Shown piece after piece: positions 21,961-33,112 of a stretch of DNA of 64,000 nucleotides. This DNA is from Akebia trifoliata (taxonomy: Eukaryota; Streptophyta; Magnoliopsida; Ranunculales; Lardizabalaceae): positions 20,075,288 to 20,139,287 of the forward strand of contig CM030717.1 in assembly GCA_017979445.1 (NCBI GenBank). Reading direction: 5' to 3'. A program made the position numbers and the translations under genes. Within the stretch, counting starts at the first letter, position 1; each line of letters begins with the position of its first letter. The notes below the pieces were generated by a model, which was not told the origin of the DNA, made no database searches, and saw nothing but the letters and a program-made list of their open reading frames with translations.

Positions 21961-22200
21961 GAGACAGCGAAAAATCTGATAATTCTTTTGAAAAAATTAT
22001 CCTCAAATTCCTTAACTACCTTTAACATACCCACTAGTGTCTTTATCTCTGATACTCTCAAAATTCTAAACTATTTGTACAAAAGATAGTCTCCTTTTTC
22101 CCATGTCGCTTCTTCTATATTGTGGTGTTTTTATAGCACTTTTAATAGAGAAATAAACTTGGATCTAAGTTGTTTTACTCTCTTGTTTAGTATCTTTATA

Positions 22201-22740
22201 CTTCTTTGTTAATTAACCATATATTTTTATTGATACATTCATAAATACTCACATTATTTACTTCTACCACAACCTTATAATCACTTACTAACCATTTACT
22301 ATCCACTCCCATACCACATTGTTTTCATTTTTTATTTATTTTTTTTTTCAATTTCACTTCCTCTAATTCATTGTACCAAATCATTCCCAACATAACATTT
22401 CAATATTATACAACACACGTTTAATTTATTTTATATCAGATTCTTCTTTATACTCTACCTTCCCACCACTTTTTACTGTATACTTATATCCATCATGCTA
22501 CACCTCATTTATACATAATCACAATCAAAACATCATCATTCAACTACAACACTTATTATTCACTCCACTCACTTCCATCCTCACTTTTACTCACTCACTT
22601 TATTCACCACTACTTACTCTTCCAATTAATAACTACTTGTCATAATACTTACACACAAACAATACTTCCTATCCACAACATACATACCTCTATCCCTCAC
22701 TCTTATAACTATTTTCATATACTCGGACTTCATTTTTTCA
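22201..22740. other. G-depleted tract (about 2% G on plus strand)
   Basis: Only 11 G were counted in 540 bases, while C is about a quarter; the rest is A and T. The flanks on both sides regain normal G content. There is no simple repeat period; the text is a drifting mix of CAC, TAC and CTT words. It lies in the interior of the old element upstream of its RT. Confidence 0.8.
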
Positions 22741-22908
22741 AAATTTCGTGTTCTTCTACTTTCCATCCACTCGCTACTGGCATTACCATTTTCATATTGT
22801 TTATGTCCTCAAATCCTTACCATTACCACATCCTACGTCTTTTTCATCATTGAACACTATATCAGTTTAAAACATTACTTACCAACAAATACTTTTAACA
22901 ATTACTCA

Positions 22909-23488
22909 TGTATAGGGTTAGATTCTAATAAACAGTTCTAATGGCTCCCACCCGCACCGATCCGAAGTTGCTCCTTACGCCTCCCTCTTTGCGGCGGTCT
23001 GGTACCTGCCACAAACACTCTGACGCTCAAGTTAGAGAGGCAGAGAAGCAATAATCAATACTTGTTTACTCCCGATCTCTCTCATGCCCCCTTTAATAGT
23101 GCTTACAGTGCTATTTAACCCCCCTACCTTACCCTAGGTTTCTCCTCTATAGGCTGCAATCATGGGATTTATGTTGGCTTTGAGGGGTTGTTTACTTAAT
23201 CGAGATATTATGGATCGATCGAATTTATCTGCAAAAATCCCCTCCGGGATTTTCTAAATTAACGTGCAAGCAATAGTATTGTGGTTTTCTCAAGGCATGG
23301 CCTGTCCTACTTAGCAGGATTGGCTTAGCTTAGTGTTGTACTGTCTTGCTAGTCAAACTAGGGAGGTCTCTGTTTTGACCTGCCTTGCCTGCTGGGCAAT
23401 GTCTTGTCAGTTGATCTGTGTCAGGTACCACTTGGCCGACTTGGACATGTGTATGGTTAAGATTGTTGAGCAATTATTTTCCTTTACA
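22909..23488 (-). repeat. Tat-2 3' LTR
   Basis: This 580 bp LTR, TGTAAAGG to CCCTATACA on the minus strand, is homologous to the Tat-1 5' LTR. A polypurine tract directly abuts its right edge, marking it as the 3' LTR. Confidence 0.85.
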
Positions 23489-23670
23489 ACTACCTCCTCT
23501 CGAAAAAGCACAAGATTTCTTCGTTTCCTCGAGACGCAATGCTGCTTTCCTACTGGCTACTCAAGCCTTTCATAATTGTACTTGTTTTTTTCAAATCGAC
23601 GCATTCAATGCAATGTCGCTTCGAATCTCTACCAACGGCTCAAATGGATTCCTTTTCATCTATATCCATC

Positions 23671-23780
23671 CACGTGTCCCTTTACCTTTTCGCATTACCC
23701 CCAATCTGTAACGTTTCGACTGGACTCAAATGGTCCTCTGAGGCGTACGTGCTAATTTGTCTATTCTCATAAATAGGGGA
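23671..23780 (+). promoter_or_regulatory. Putative promoter of the Tat-2 accessory ORF
   Basis: A G-box CACGTG (23671-23676) and a TATA-like CATAAATAGGGG (about 23769-23780) precede the plus-strand accessory ORF. They lie inside the element, outside the LTR, and point opposite to pol. A candidate transcript would start near 23805. The assignment rests on motifs only. Confidence 0.45.
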
Positions 23781-23804
23781 CTTAGTACATTTATCGCCTA
23801 CTAT

Positions 23805-25555
23805 TGTGCTAAAACTCTACAAATCCATTTCTGTGTTTTTCTTCGAAGACTCTTTCTATTTTTCATTCTACTTTGCTGCAGTAGTTACCTCTTTGCTTCG
23901 AGGTAATTTCATCCTCTCTCTATATGTTTTCATCTTTTTCCACAGATGGCCTTCCCATGGCTGTTATTGTGTCCCAACTCTGACGAAGCCTGTATATTCC
24001 TATTTCGGTGCACATTCAAGTTGGCAGTGACTCTAATACCCCTGCTGACTACCACCAAGGAGAAATCTTTGTCTCCGTCAGACAAATCAAGGCTGACCTT
24101 AGTTTCCCTCTCGCTATTTTCCTTAGAAAGGTACTGAGTAAGATAAACCGGTCTCCTATTCAAATGTCAGAGAACTTCTACCGTCTGGTGGAGACTGTGG
24201 ACAAGATAGGCATCACCCCCAATGACTTCCTATCCCAGTACAACCTAAAGGTGATTCCCAATAGGTTGGAATTCTACTTACTGTCCTCCAAGAGTGCACT
24301 AGTGGCTCTGACCCCTTCTTTCCCAAGTTCTGGTAAAAGGTGGCACAAAAACCCCCTCTATATTTATGGAACTAGGAATTTACCCCTGGCATTCCCCATG
24401 AGGGATTTAGAGTTTTTCAATCCTTCCAAGGTAATGTTGTTTTTAGGTTACTGGCTGAAGTTGCCTCTCTCATTTATTCTATGCATGCTCAGTACTATTT
24501 TCTCAGCTATATTTCTTCTTCTCGTGCAGAATCTTCCACTTTGGTGGTTGCGGAGGCTAGGAAGATACAGCGTAGAGCATCCGAAGACCAAAGGCCAAAG
24601 GCAATGGATCTCTGAACCAAGGTTGTTGTGCAAAAAGGTAATGGAAGACCTCCTAGGTTGGCGTGAGGCTGAAAACCAGGCAGCTACCCTGGCAAGGAAG
24701 CATGACGAGAAAATAACCATGCTTCAGGCTGAGTTGGTCTCTTCTAGCCAATTTTCCTAGGAGACTAGAGAGGAAATGAAGGCTAACCTAACCCAATTCT
24801 CCAAGGCCAACCTAGACTTGGATGCATCCAATAAGAGATTGACAGATCTCCAAGACCTTTTATAACTAGAGCTGGCTAGCTACAAGGAAAGGGTACAACG
24901 AAGAGATGCAAAACTTGTAGAGCTCTGAGACAAGGTTCAACGACAAGAGCTCAAGCTAAACTTCTTGAGAACAAGTGCTGATTCAATCAGGTTGCTCAGG
25001 CCAAAGAGGATGAGGTTGAGACAAGGAAGTTGTTAGGACAACTACAGGCCCAATACTCTCGACTGGTAGAGGAATCTTCTGCGAAGGCCTACCATGAAGG
25101 CTTCGAGGCCGTTCGACTTCAATATGAGGATGAATAGGAGGATAAAGATGACAAAAAGGACTTGTCAATGTTCCTGAGGTGACTCCTATCCGGGATGCTC
25201 CTTGGACTGGATGTTATGGGCGTGCTTCCCATTCCAATTGGATATGGAAGGGAATCCCATTACCATCTTCAATAGAGCCCCTAGTGATCATATGGAAGCT
25301 GGAACTACCTTAGAATTGAATCCCATTACCATCCTCAATAGAGCCCCTAGTGATCATATGGGTTCGTCAGCTCAGCCCGTCGATCCACCCTCTGTCCAAC
25401 TGCCCATTCCTTTTGTTGATGTGAATCGAGATGGAACCGCTGATCCCTCTGGCATTACTACTGAAACAGGTCCCTCTGATGTTCTTGTTTCCGAGGCCGA
25501 TCCTCCTACTCCCACTACTCAGCCTTCTCATAATCAATCACCCTCCTTTGCGTGA
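23805..25555 (+). pseudogene. Accessory antisense ORF of Tat-2
   Basis: A probable first intron (about 23903-23945, GTAATTTC to CCACAG) precedes the main open frame at 24008-24440. That frame contains ENFYRLVETVDKIGITPNDF and a SSGKRWHKNPLYIYG motif, resembling 'putative gypsy type transposon' domain proteins of Tat-lineage elements. A second candidate intron runs from about 24431 (GTAATG) to 24530 (GTGCAG). A coiled coil rich in Glu/Lys/Leu follows (about 24665-24990), then a Pro/Ser/Thr-rich tail (25202-25555) with a duplicated NPITIFNRAPSDHM segment. In-frame stops occur in the coiled coil. It lies antisense between pol and the 3' LTR. Function is unknown. Confidence 0.6.
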
Positions 25556-25799
25556 TAACTTGTTTTCTACTGTTGAACTCTTGCTCTCTGTACTTGTCCT
25601 ATCCTTCGGGATCTCTTCTTTGTATTTTATCTTTTAGTTATTAATGAAAAAAATCTTTTACATTTACTATTACTTTTACAATTTCATCTTTCTCTCATCA
25701 CTTCTGTTCTGCTAACTATACTGCTTATATGCATGCCGATTGAAAAAACCCCTACATACACTAAACTTTTAAAGGACTCACTATTGTTTTGCCTTAATG

Positions 25800-25990
25800 A
25801 TTAGCCCATTCAACTGCAAGACGGCTTAAACATGTTTTGCCCATTGGAAACTGCTCAAATATACTTGCACAATGCAAACTGCTCTGTACGTTGTAAACCG
25901 CTCAAGCATTCTTGCGTACTACAAACTACTCAAGCATACTTGTACACTACAAACTGCTCTGCACACTATAAACTACTCAGGCATACTCGT
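25800..25990 (+). repeat. Short diverged tandem repeat in Tat-2
   Basis: Several units with AAACTGCTCAAGCATACTT and TGTACNCTACAAACTRCTC follow each other about 35-40 bp apart. It corresponds in position to the 41 bp array of Tat-1. Confidence 0.55.
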
Positions 25991-26077
25991 ACCCTACTTT
26001 ACTTCCCCCCAAGTTTTACCTGAAGTAAGTTTTATTTTTGGTGGAACCTTGTCAGGCTAATGCTGCAAATGGTTATT

Positions 26078-26700
26078 GAGCCATTGTCCTTGGAGAAGGT
26101 TCTGATTCTGCTTACATTTTGAACTGTAAACAATCTGCACTGAGCTATCCCTGCAAACGACTATCTGAGTCACTGTATTTGAAGAAGGCTCTGACTCTAC
26201 TCACATTCCCAACTGTAAATAATCTGCACTGAGCTAACCCTGCAAACTGCTATTTGAGTCATTGTCCATGAAGAAGGCTCTGACTCTACTCACATTCTCA
26301 GCTATAAACAATCTGTATTGAGCTAACCCTACAAATGGCTATCTGAGTCAATGTCCTTGCAAAAGGCTCTGACTCTGCTCAGATTCCCAACTGTAAATGA
26401 TTTACACTGAGCTAACCTTGCAAATGGCTATCTGAGTCACTGTCCTTAAAGAAGGCTATAATTCTGCTTACACTCCCAACTGTAAACAATCTATACTAAG
26501 TTAATCCTACAAACGGCTATCTGAGTCATTGTTCTTAAAGAAGGCTCTGACTCTACTCACATTCTCAACTATAAACAATTTGTACTGAGCTAACCCTACA
26601 AATGACTATCTGAGTCACTATCTTTAAAGAAGGCTCTAATTCGGTTCATACTTTCAACTGTAAACAATTAACTAATCTTTTCGACTATTGAACTCATCGT
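26078..26700 (+). repeat. Tandem repeat, 89 bp unit, seven copies, in Tat-2
   Basis: GAGTCATTGTCC-type unit starts fall at 26078, 26167, 26256, 26345, 26434, 26523 and 26612, exactly 89 bp apart. Each unit has AAGAAGGCTCTGACTCT, CAACTGTAAACAATCTGNACT and GAGCTAACCCTGCAAA segments. No indels separate the copies. Confidence 0.9.
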
Positions 26701-27110
26701 AGAGTAGGACCCTAACCAACTTCTGCTCTGCCAATGAAGGCAAAGTAGACCCACGTAGGTGTGGACCCCGACTGGATCCACACAGCTATTGTTACTCATA
26801 CTAGAGCTACACCCCTACCAGCATCTTACTCTACCGATGAAGATAGAGAATACCCACGTAGGCTCGAATCCCGACTGGATTCCATTGAAACATTGTTGAA
26901 ACTCATGACAGAGCAGGACCCCAACCAGCTTCTTATCCTGCCTAAAGTGGTAGGGAAGACCCACGTAGATCCAAATCTTGGCTAGATCGACATGGTTATT
27001 GTTACTAGTGTCAAAGTTGGGCCTGACTAGTTACTTACTCTACCAATGAAGACAGAGAAGATCCACATAGGCCCGGATCTCGATTGGGTCCTATTTTTCA
27101 GCTTAGACCT
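26690..27110 (+). repeat. Diverged repeat block in Tat-2 next to integrase
   Basis: This is homologous to 15700-16130 of Tat-1, with units carrying CACGTAGG, CCCGACTGGATCC and CTATTGTTACTCATAC. It separates the 89 bp array from the integrase stop. Confidence 0.65.
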
Positions 27111-27145
27111 ACAACCATACGTGAAAAACAAATACGACAAAACAT

Positions 27146-27706
27146 TTATTGATAATATCTTTTTAAATTACACGCATTCCACAATCTAAACAGCTCTTGG
27201 CCGGACATTGTGAGTAGGTAATATACTCTCTTTTGGCCTACTCTAGCCACTCTATAGGGCCTTTCCCAATTTGCCCCTAACTTACCACTATTCAGATCCT
27301 CCGTGTTCTGGAATACTCGCCTCAGCACTAAATCGCTTTCCTAAAATTATCGAGGATGAACCTTCTTATTTAAATAGTTCCGTAGCTTTTTGTGGTAATG
27401 CTCTAGTCTGACTAATGTTGTGTCTCACTTCCTTCCAACAATTCCAATTCTGCAATCAACTGTTGGCTATTTCCCTCATACCGCACTATCTTGGTCCTCA
27501 TAGTGGGAAAAATATTCTCGGTAGGGATCACAATTTTTATTTTGCAAGCCATGGCAAATGGGGACAATTAGGTCGACATTCGAACAGTTGTCTTGTAAGA
27601 CTACGAAACCCCATGCAAGATTGACGTCCACCTACCTTTGGCCTCTCCTAACCTCTTCTTCAAAATGTCTAGCAACACCTTACTCATAGCTTCAGCTTGT
27701 CCATTA
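27146..27706 (-). pseudogene. Integrase of Tat-2, C-terminal part
   Basis: The open minus-strand piece at 27146-27328 contains GKLGANWERPYRVARV (GPY/F-type motif, G changed to R) and the polyprotein end RLWNACNLKRYYQ. Upstream, NGQAEAMSKVLLDILKKRL (near 27645-27703) is the core-domain helix region. Ogre-2 is inserted in that region: the CATTA target is duplicated on both sides and the core resumes at 41490. Stops are present between the two parts. Confidence 0.82.
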
Positions 27707-29441
27707 TGAAAGCGCCCTCGATCCACGGGGTGCGCAGATCCACTTTTGACCCTTGAGGTTTGGGAGTCGCCACCTAGTTATTACGGTCTAGGAACCGATC
27801 AATGACTCTAAACGGATAAAGAGACCAATCTACTAAAGAAAAACTGAATCCGGGGATCACATTACGGGGTTGGAAGGTGTTAGGCACCAACCCCGCCAGG
27901 CCAAAGTTGGTATTTACTAATTTCCCAAATAAGTTACATTGCTAAAAAACCAAGATAATAAAAATAAATAAAAAATTATACCTTTCCGATAGCAAAGACC
28001 TCGTTCCCTCAGATCCAACAAAAACTGCTCCTTGTATCGTACTCCTTACTTCGTTCTGTTTCCGAATTTGATTTCTAATCTCCGAGGCAAGGTATCTCTT
28101 TTCTGATCGAGTTTGTTATGGACTTTTGGGATATTTTTGAAGGGCTTTTAGGTATTTTTTAGGCTAGAATTGAAGAAGGGATGTTAGGTAAGGAGTTGGG
28201 GCTCCAAAACTAGGGTTTATGGGAGGCTAGGGGGGCTTTTAGTCTACTTCTCTTAGGGTTTATGATTTGATACTAAAATAAGGTGTGAGGACCTCTATTT
28301 ATAGATTTTTTTAAGGGTTGATTTAGATAGAATTAGTGTTTGATTATAATTCTTTTAGTTAGAGTTGTATTTTAGTTAGAATTATTTCAGGTAGAGTTGT
28401 ATTTTAATTAGAATTATTTTAGGTAGAATTGTATTTTAGTTAGAACTCTATTAAATAGAGTTATTATTTAATTATAACTCTATTAGGTTTTTTGACTTTT
28501 GATCTTATTTGATTGACTTTTAATATTTTGACTTTAGTCTTAATTGATTGACTTTTAATATCTTGACTTTAGTTTTGCTTAATTGACTTTAATTTTAACT
28601 TTAGTCTTACTTGATTGACTTTAATACCTTGAATTTAGTCTTTCTTGATTGACTTTAAATTTTTGGAGAACCCCCCTCTATTATATCTTTAATTCTTTGG
28701 ACCCCCAAATGGAAGGGTCTTTAAAGAAATATCTCACGAACCCTCAACAATTTTTCATGAGAGCCCGATTGATCGATTTTTTTAGTTCAAAATTTTAAAT
28801 TAATTTCATTAATGTTTCACTTTAATTATTTGATATTTTATTTATTAATTTCAAAATTTTTAATTATGAAAATTGTGAAATTATCGTTTTGCCCCCAGAG
28901 AGGACTTTTCGCTTTTTAAGTCGATTTTTGATGTACTAAAATGTTTTAGAATCGATTTTTCGTAAGGAATTCAATAGAAATATTAGTTTGTGTTATTTAT
29001 GAAATTTTTTGTGTGAAATGGTCATAAACTTTATGAGGGGCATTTTCGTAATTTTGACGAATTCTATTAAAATTGGTGAAATGATTTATTTGATTTTGAT
29101 TTGTTATTTTATGTGTTCGAAAGGATTTTCCTAATCGTAACGTAGGCTCTAGGGTTGTTTTGATGTTAGGGGTATTTTGGTAATTTTTTCAATTTTTAGA
29201 GATTTTTATCGTGAAGCTTCTTTTTGGGTCTACAAGATGATGATTTTTATGTTTTTGGAGTCGTATTTTCCTAGCGTAGTGTGGTTTCTATGGTTTTGTC
29301 AGTTTGAGATACCTCATCCGCATTTCTGAAACATTTCTGTTAACAAAATAAAGCAATGGAATAAACATCCATCATTGGGAATCATTACGATCGGGTTGAC
29401 GAGTTGATTAATCAGGCGAGTTCAAACATGAGGTGTCTACA
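27707..29441 (-). repeat. Ogre-2 3' LTR
   Basis: This 1735 bp LTR runs TGTAGACACC-like to GGCGCTTTCA on the minus strand. It is adjacent to the purine tract AGAGAGGGGCATC (29442-29454). It matches 39765-41484 closely and in the same orientation. Confidence 0.93.
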
Positions 29442-29803
29442 GATGCCCCTCTCTGGCAGAGGGTTGAAGCAAACTAGATAGCAAATCTATTTTGGTAGAT
29501 AATGCGATATCTGAATGCCAAAGCTAGTGACAGTTCATTTTGCAGCCCGATTTAGCAATTCGTCGGGGTGTTCGGATCCTTGAAGGTAAAGCTCTCCCCG
29601 AATTAAAAGGTTGTCAGGTCCTTGAGCGCAAACTCTCACTGACGGTGTCAGATCCTTGAATTTTAGAAAATTCTCCTTAACTGATGTAACAACTGTGCAA
29701 GTGTGTGATTTAAAATCTAAGATATTAAGTTGGAACTGAGTAAAATCTGAGCATAAACTGAACATAATTTGAATATAAACTGAGCATAAACTGAGCATAA
29801 TTC

Positions 29804-32800
29804 AGAGAAAACCCTCGGCGACAACTGAGCATAGTTCCTAGAAAACCCTCGGCCGTAACTAAACACAATTCTGAGAAAACCCTCGGCGGTAACTGAGCAT
29901 AATTCTGAGAAAACCCTCGGCGGTAACTGAGCCTAATTATGAGAAAACCCTCGGCGGTAACTGAGCATAGTTCCGAGAAAACCCTCGACGGCATCTAAGC
30001 ATAATTCCGAGAAAACCCTCGACGGAATCTGAGCATAATTCCGAGAAAACCCTCGGCGGTAACTGAGCATAATTCTGAGAAAACCCTCCACGAAAACTAA
30101 GCATAGTTCCGAGAAAACCCTCGGCGGCTTCTGAGCATAATTCCGAGAAAACCCTCGGCGGTAACTGAGCATAATTCCAATAAAACCCTCATCGGTAACT
30201 GAACATAGTTCCGAGAAAACCCTCGGCAGCATCTGAGCATAGTTTAGAGAAAACCCTCGGCGGCATCTGAGTATAATTTTGAGAAAACCCTCGGCGGTAA
30301 CTGAGCATAATTCCGAGAAAATCCTCGGCGGTAACTGAGCATAATTTGGAGAAAACCCTTGGCAGTAACTAAGCATAGTTCTGAGAAAACCCTCGGCGGT
30401 ATTTTAGCATAGTTCCGAGAAAACCCTCGGTGGCATCTGAGCATAATTCCGAGAAAACCCTCGGCGGTAACTGAGCATAATTTCGAGAAAATACTCGGTG
30501 GTAACTGAGCATAATTCCTAAAAACCCTCGGCGGTAACTGAACATAGCTCCGAAAAAACCCTCGGCAGTATCTAAGCATAGTTTGGAGAAAACCCTCGGC
30601 GGCAACTGAGCATAGTTTCCAAGAAAACCCTAGGTGGCTTCTGAGCATAGTTCCGAGAAAACCCTCGACGGCAACTGAGCATAGTTCCGAGAAAATCCTC
30701 GGCGGCAACTGAGCATAGTTCTGAGAAAACCCTTAGCGGCATCTGACTGAGCATAGTTCCAAAAAAACCCTCACCGAAATCTGAGCATAATTCCGAGAAA
30801 ACCCTCGGCAGCATCTGAGCATAATTCCGAGAAAACCCTCGGCGGTAACTGAGCATAAATCATAGAAAACCCTCGGTGATAACTGAACATAGTTCTTAGA
30901 AAACCTTCGTCGGCAACTGAGCATAGTTCTGAGAAAACCCTCGGCGGCATCTGACTGAGCATAGTTCCAAGAAAACCCTCGGTGACATCTGAGCATAATT
31001 CCGAGAAAACCCTCGGTGGCATCTAAGCATAATTCCGAGAAAACCCTCGACGGTAACTGAGCATAAATCCTAGAAAACCCTCAGTGGTAACTGAACATAG
31101 TTCCGAGAAAACCCTTGGCGGTAACTGAGCATAATTCCGAGAAAACCCTCAGTGGCATTTGAGCATAGTTCCGAGAAAACCCTCGGCGGCTACTAAGCAT
31201 AGTTTCCAAGAAAACCCTCGGCGGCATCTGAGCATAGATCAGAGAAAACCCTCGACGGCAACTGAGTATAGTTCAGAGAAAACCCTCGGCGAAAACTGAG
31301 CATAGTTCTGAGAAAACCCTCGGCGGCATCTGATTGAGCATAGTTCCAAGAAAACCCTCGGCGGCATCTGAGCATAATTCTGAGAAAACCCTCTGCGGCA
31401 TCTGAGTATAATTCGAGAAAACCCTCGGCGGTAACTGAGCATAAATCCTAGAAAACCCTCGGTGGTAACTGAACATAGTTCCGAGAAAACCCTCGGCGGT
31501 AACTGAGCATAATTCCTAGAAAACCCTCGGTGGCATTTGAGCATAGTTCCGAGAAAACCCTCGGCGGCAACTGAGCATAGTTTCCAAGAAAACCCCCGGC
31601 AGCATCTAAGCATAGTTCTGAGAAAACCCTCGACGGCAACTGAGCATAGTTCCGAGAAAACCCTTGGCTGCAACTAAGCATAGTTCTTAGAAAACCCTCG
31701 GCGGCATCTGATTGAGCATAGTTCCAAGAAAACCCTCGGCGGCATCTGAGCATAATTCCGAGAAAACCCTCGGCGGTATCTTAGCATAATTCAGAGAAAA
31801 CCCTCGGCTGTAACTGAGCATAAATCCGAGAAAACCCTCGGCGACAACTGAGCATAGTTTCCAAAAAAACCCTTGGCGGCATCTGAACATAGTTCCGAGA
31901 AAAAACCCTCGGCGACAACTGAGCATAGTTCCGAGAAAACCCTCAGCGGCAACTGAGCATAGTTCGGAGAAAACCCTCGGCGGCATCTAACTGATCATAG
32001 TTCCAAGAAACCCTTCGACGGCATCTGAGCATAATTCCGAGAAAATCCTCGGCGGCAACTGAGCATAGTTCCGAGAAAATCCTCGATGGTATCTGAGCAT
32101 AATTCCGAGAAAACCCTCGGCGGTAACTGAGCATAGTTCCGAGAAAACCCTCGGCGGCAATAGAGCATAGTTCTGAGAAAACCCTTGGCGGCATCTGACT
32201 GAGCATAGTTCCAAGAAAACCCTCGGCGACATCTGAGCATAATTCCGAGAAAACCCTCGGCAGCATCTGAGCATAATTCTGAGAAAACCCTCAGCGATAA
32301 CTGAGCATAAATCATAGAAAACCCTCGGTGGTAACTGAACATAGTTCCGAGAAAACCCTCGCCGGCAACTGAGCATTGTTCTGAGAAAACCCTCGGTGGC
32401 ATCTGACTGAGCATAGTTCCAAGAAAACCCTCGGCGGCATCTGAGCATAATTCCGAGAAAACCCTCGGCGGTATCTGAGCATAATTCCGAGAAAACCCTC
32501 GGCGGTAACTGAGCATAAATCCTAGAAAACCCTCGGTGGTAACTGAACATAGATCCGATAAAACCCTCAGCGGTAACTGAGCATAATTTCAAGAAAACCC
32601 TCGATGGCATTTGAGCATAGTTCCGAGAAAACCCTCTGCGGCAACTGAGTATAGTTTCAAAGAAAACCCTCGGCGGCATCTGAGCATAGTTCCGAGAAAA
32701 CCCTCGACGGCAATTGAGCATAGTTCCGAGAAAATCCTCGGCGGCAACTGAACATAGTTCTGAGAAAACCCTCGGCGGCATCTAACTGAGCATAGTTCCA

Positions 32801-33112
32801 AGAAAACCCTCGGCGGCATCTGAGCATAATTCTGAGAAAACCCTCGATGGCAACTGACCATAGTTCCGAGAAAACCCTCGACGACAACTTAGCATAGTTC
32901 TGAGAAAATCATCGACGGCATCTGACTGAGCATAGTTCCAAGAAAACCCTCGGCGGCATCTGAGCATAATTCTGAGAAAACCCTTGGCGGCAACTGAGCA
33001 TAGTTCCAAGAAAATCCTCGTCGGTATCTGAGCATAATTCTTAGAAAACCCTCGGCGGTAACTGAGCATAGTTTCGAGAAAACCCTCGGCGGCATCTGAC
33101 TGAGTAAAATTG
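29804..33112 (-). repeat. Tandem array of about 96 copies of a 34 bp unit (Ogre-2 3' UTR)
   Basis: The plus-strand unit is GAGAAAACCCTCGGCGGT followed by AACTGAGCATAATTCC, repeated over 3.3 kb with point variants. Unit variants of 38-39 bp (with CATCTGACTGAGC) occur at about 30740, 30948, 31327, 31704, 31984, 32192, 32400, 32779, 32919 and 33092. Their spacing repeats (208 bp three times, about 378 bp three times), showing higher-order duplication. Few units are broken. Because 34 is not a multiple of 3 and the minus-strand unit lacks stops, long spurious ORFs appear in all minus frames. Ogre-3 has about five related 37 bp units. Confidence 0.95.

Noticed and set aside
22909..23488. Solo LTR
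   Set aside because: The flanks ACTCA and ACTAC are not a duplication, and a purine tract and internal Tat-2 sequence continue on the right.
29535..33095. Many long minus-strand ORFs (up to 264 codons) with GFSRNYAQ/PPRVFSELCS repeats
   Set aside because: They are frame readings of the 34 bp tandem array, open in all three frames by composition; no family resemblance and no start or stop logic.
29804..33112. CRISPR-like regular repeats
   Set aside because: There are no unique spacers between repeats; units are directly contiguous, and the context is a plant retrotransposon 3' UTR.
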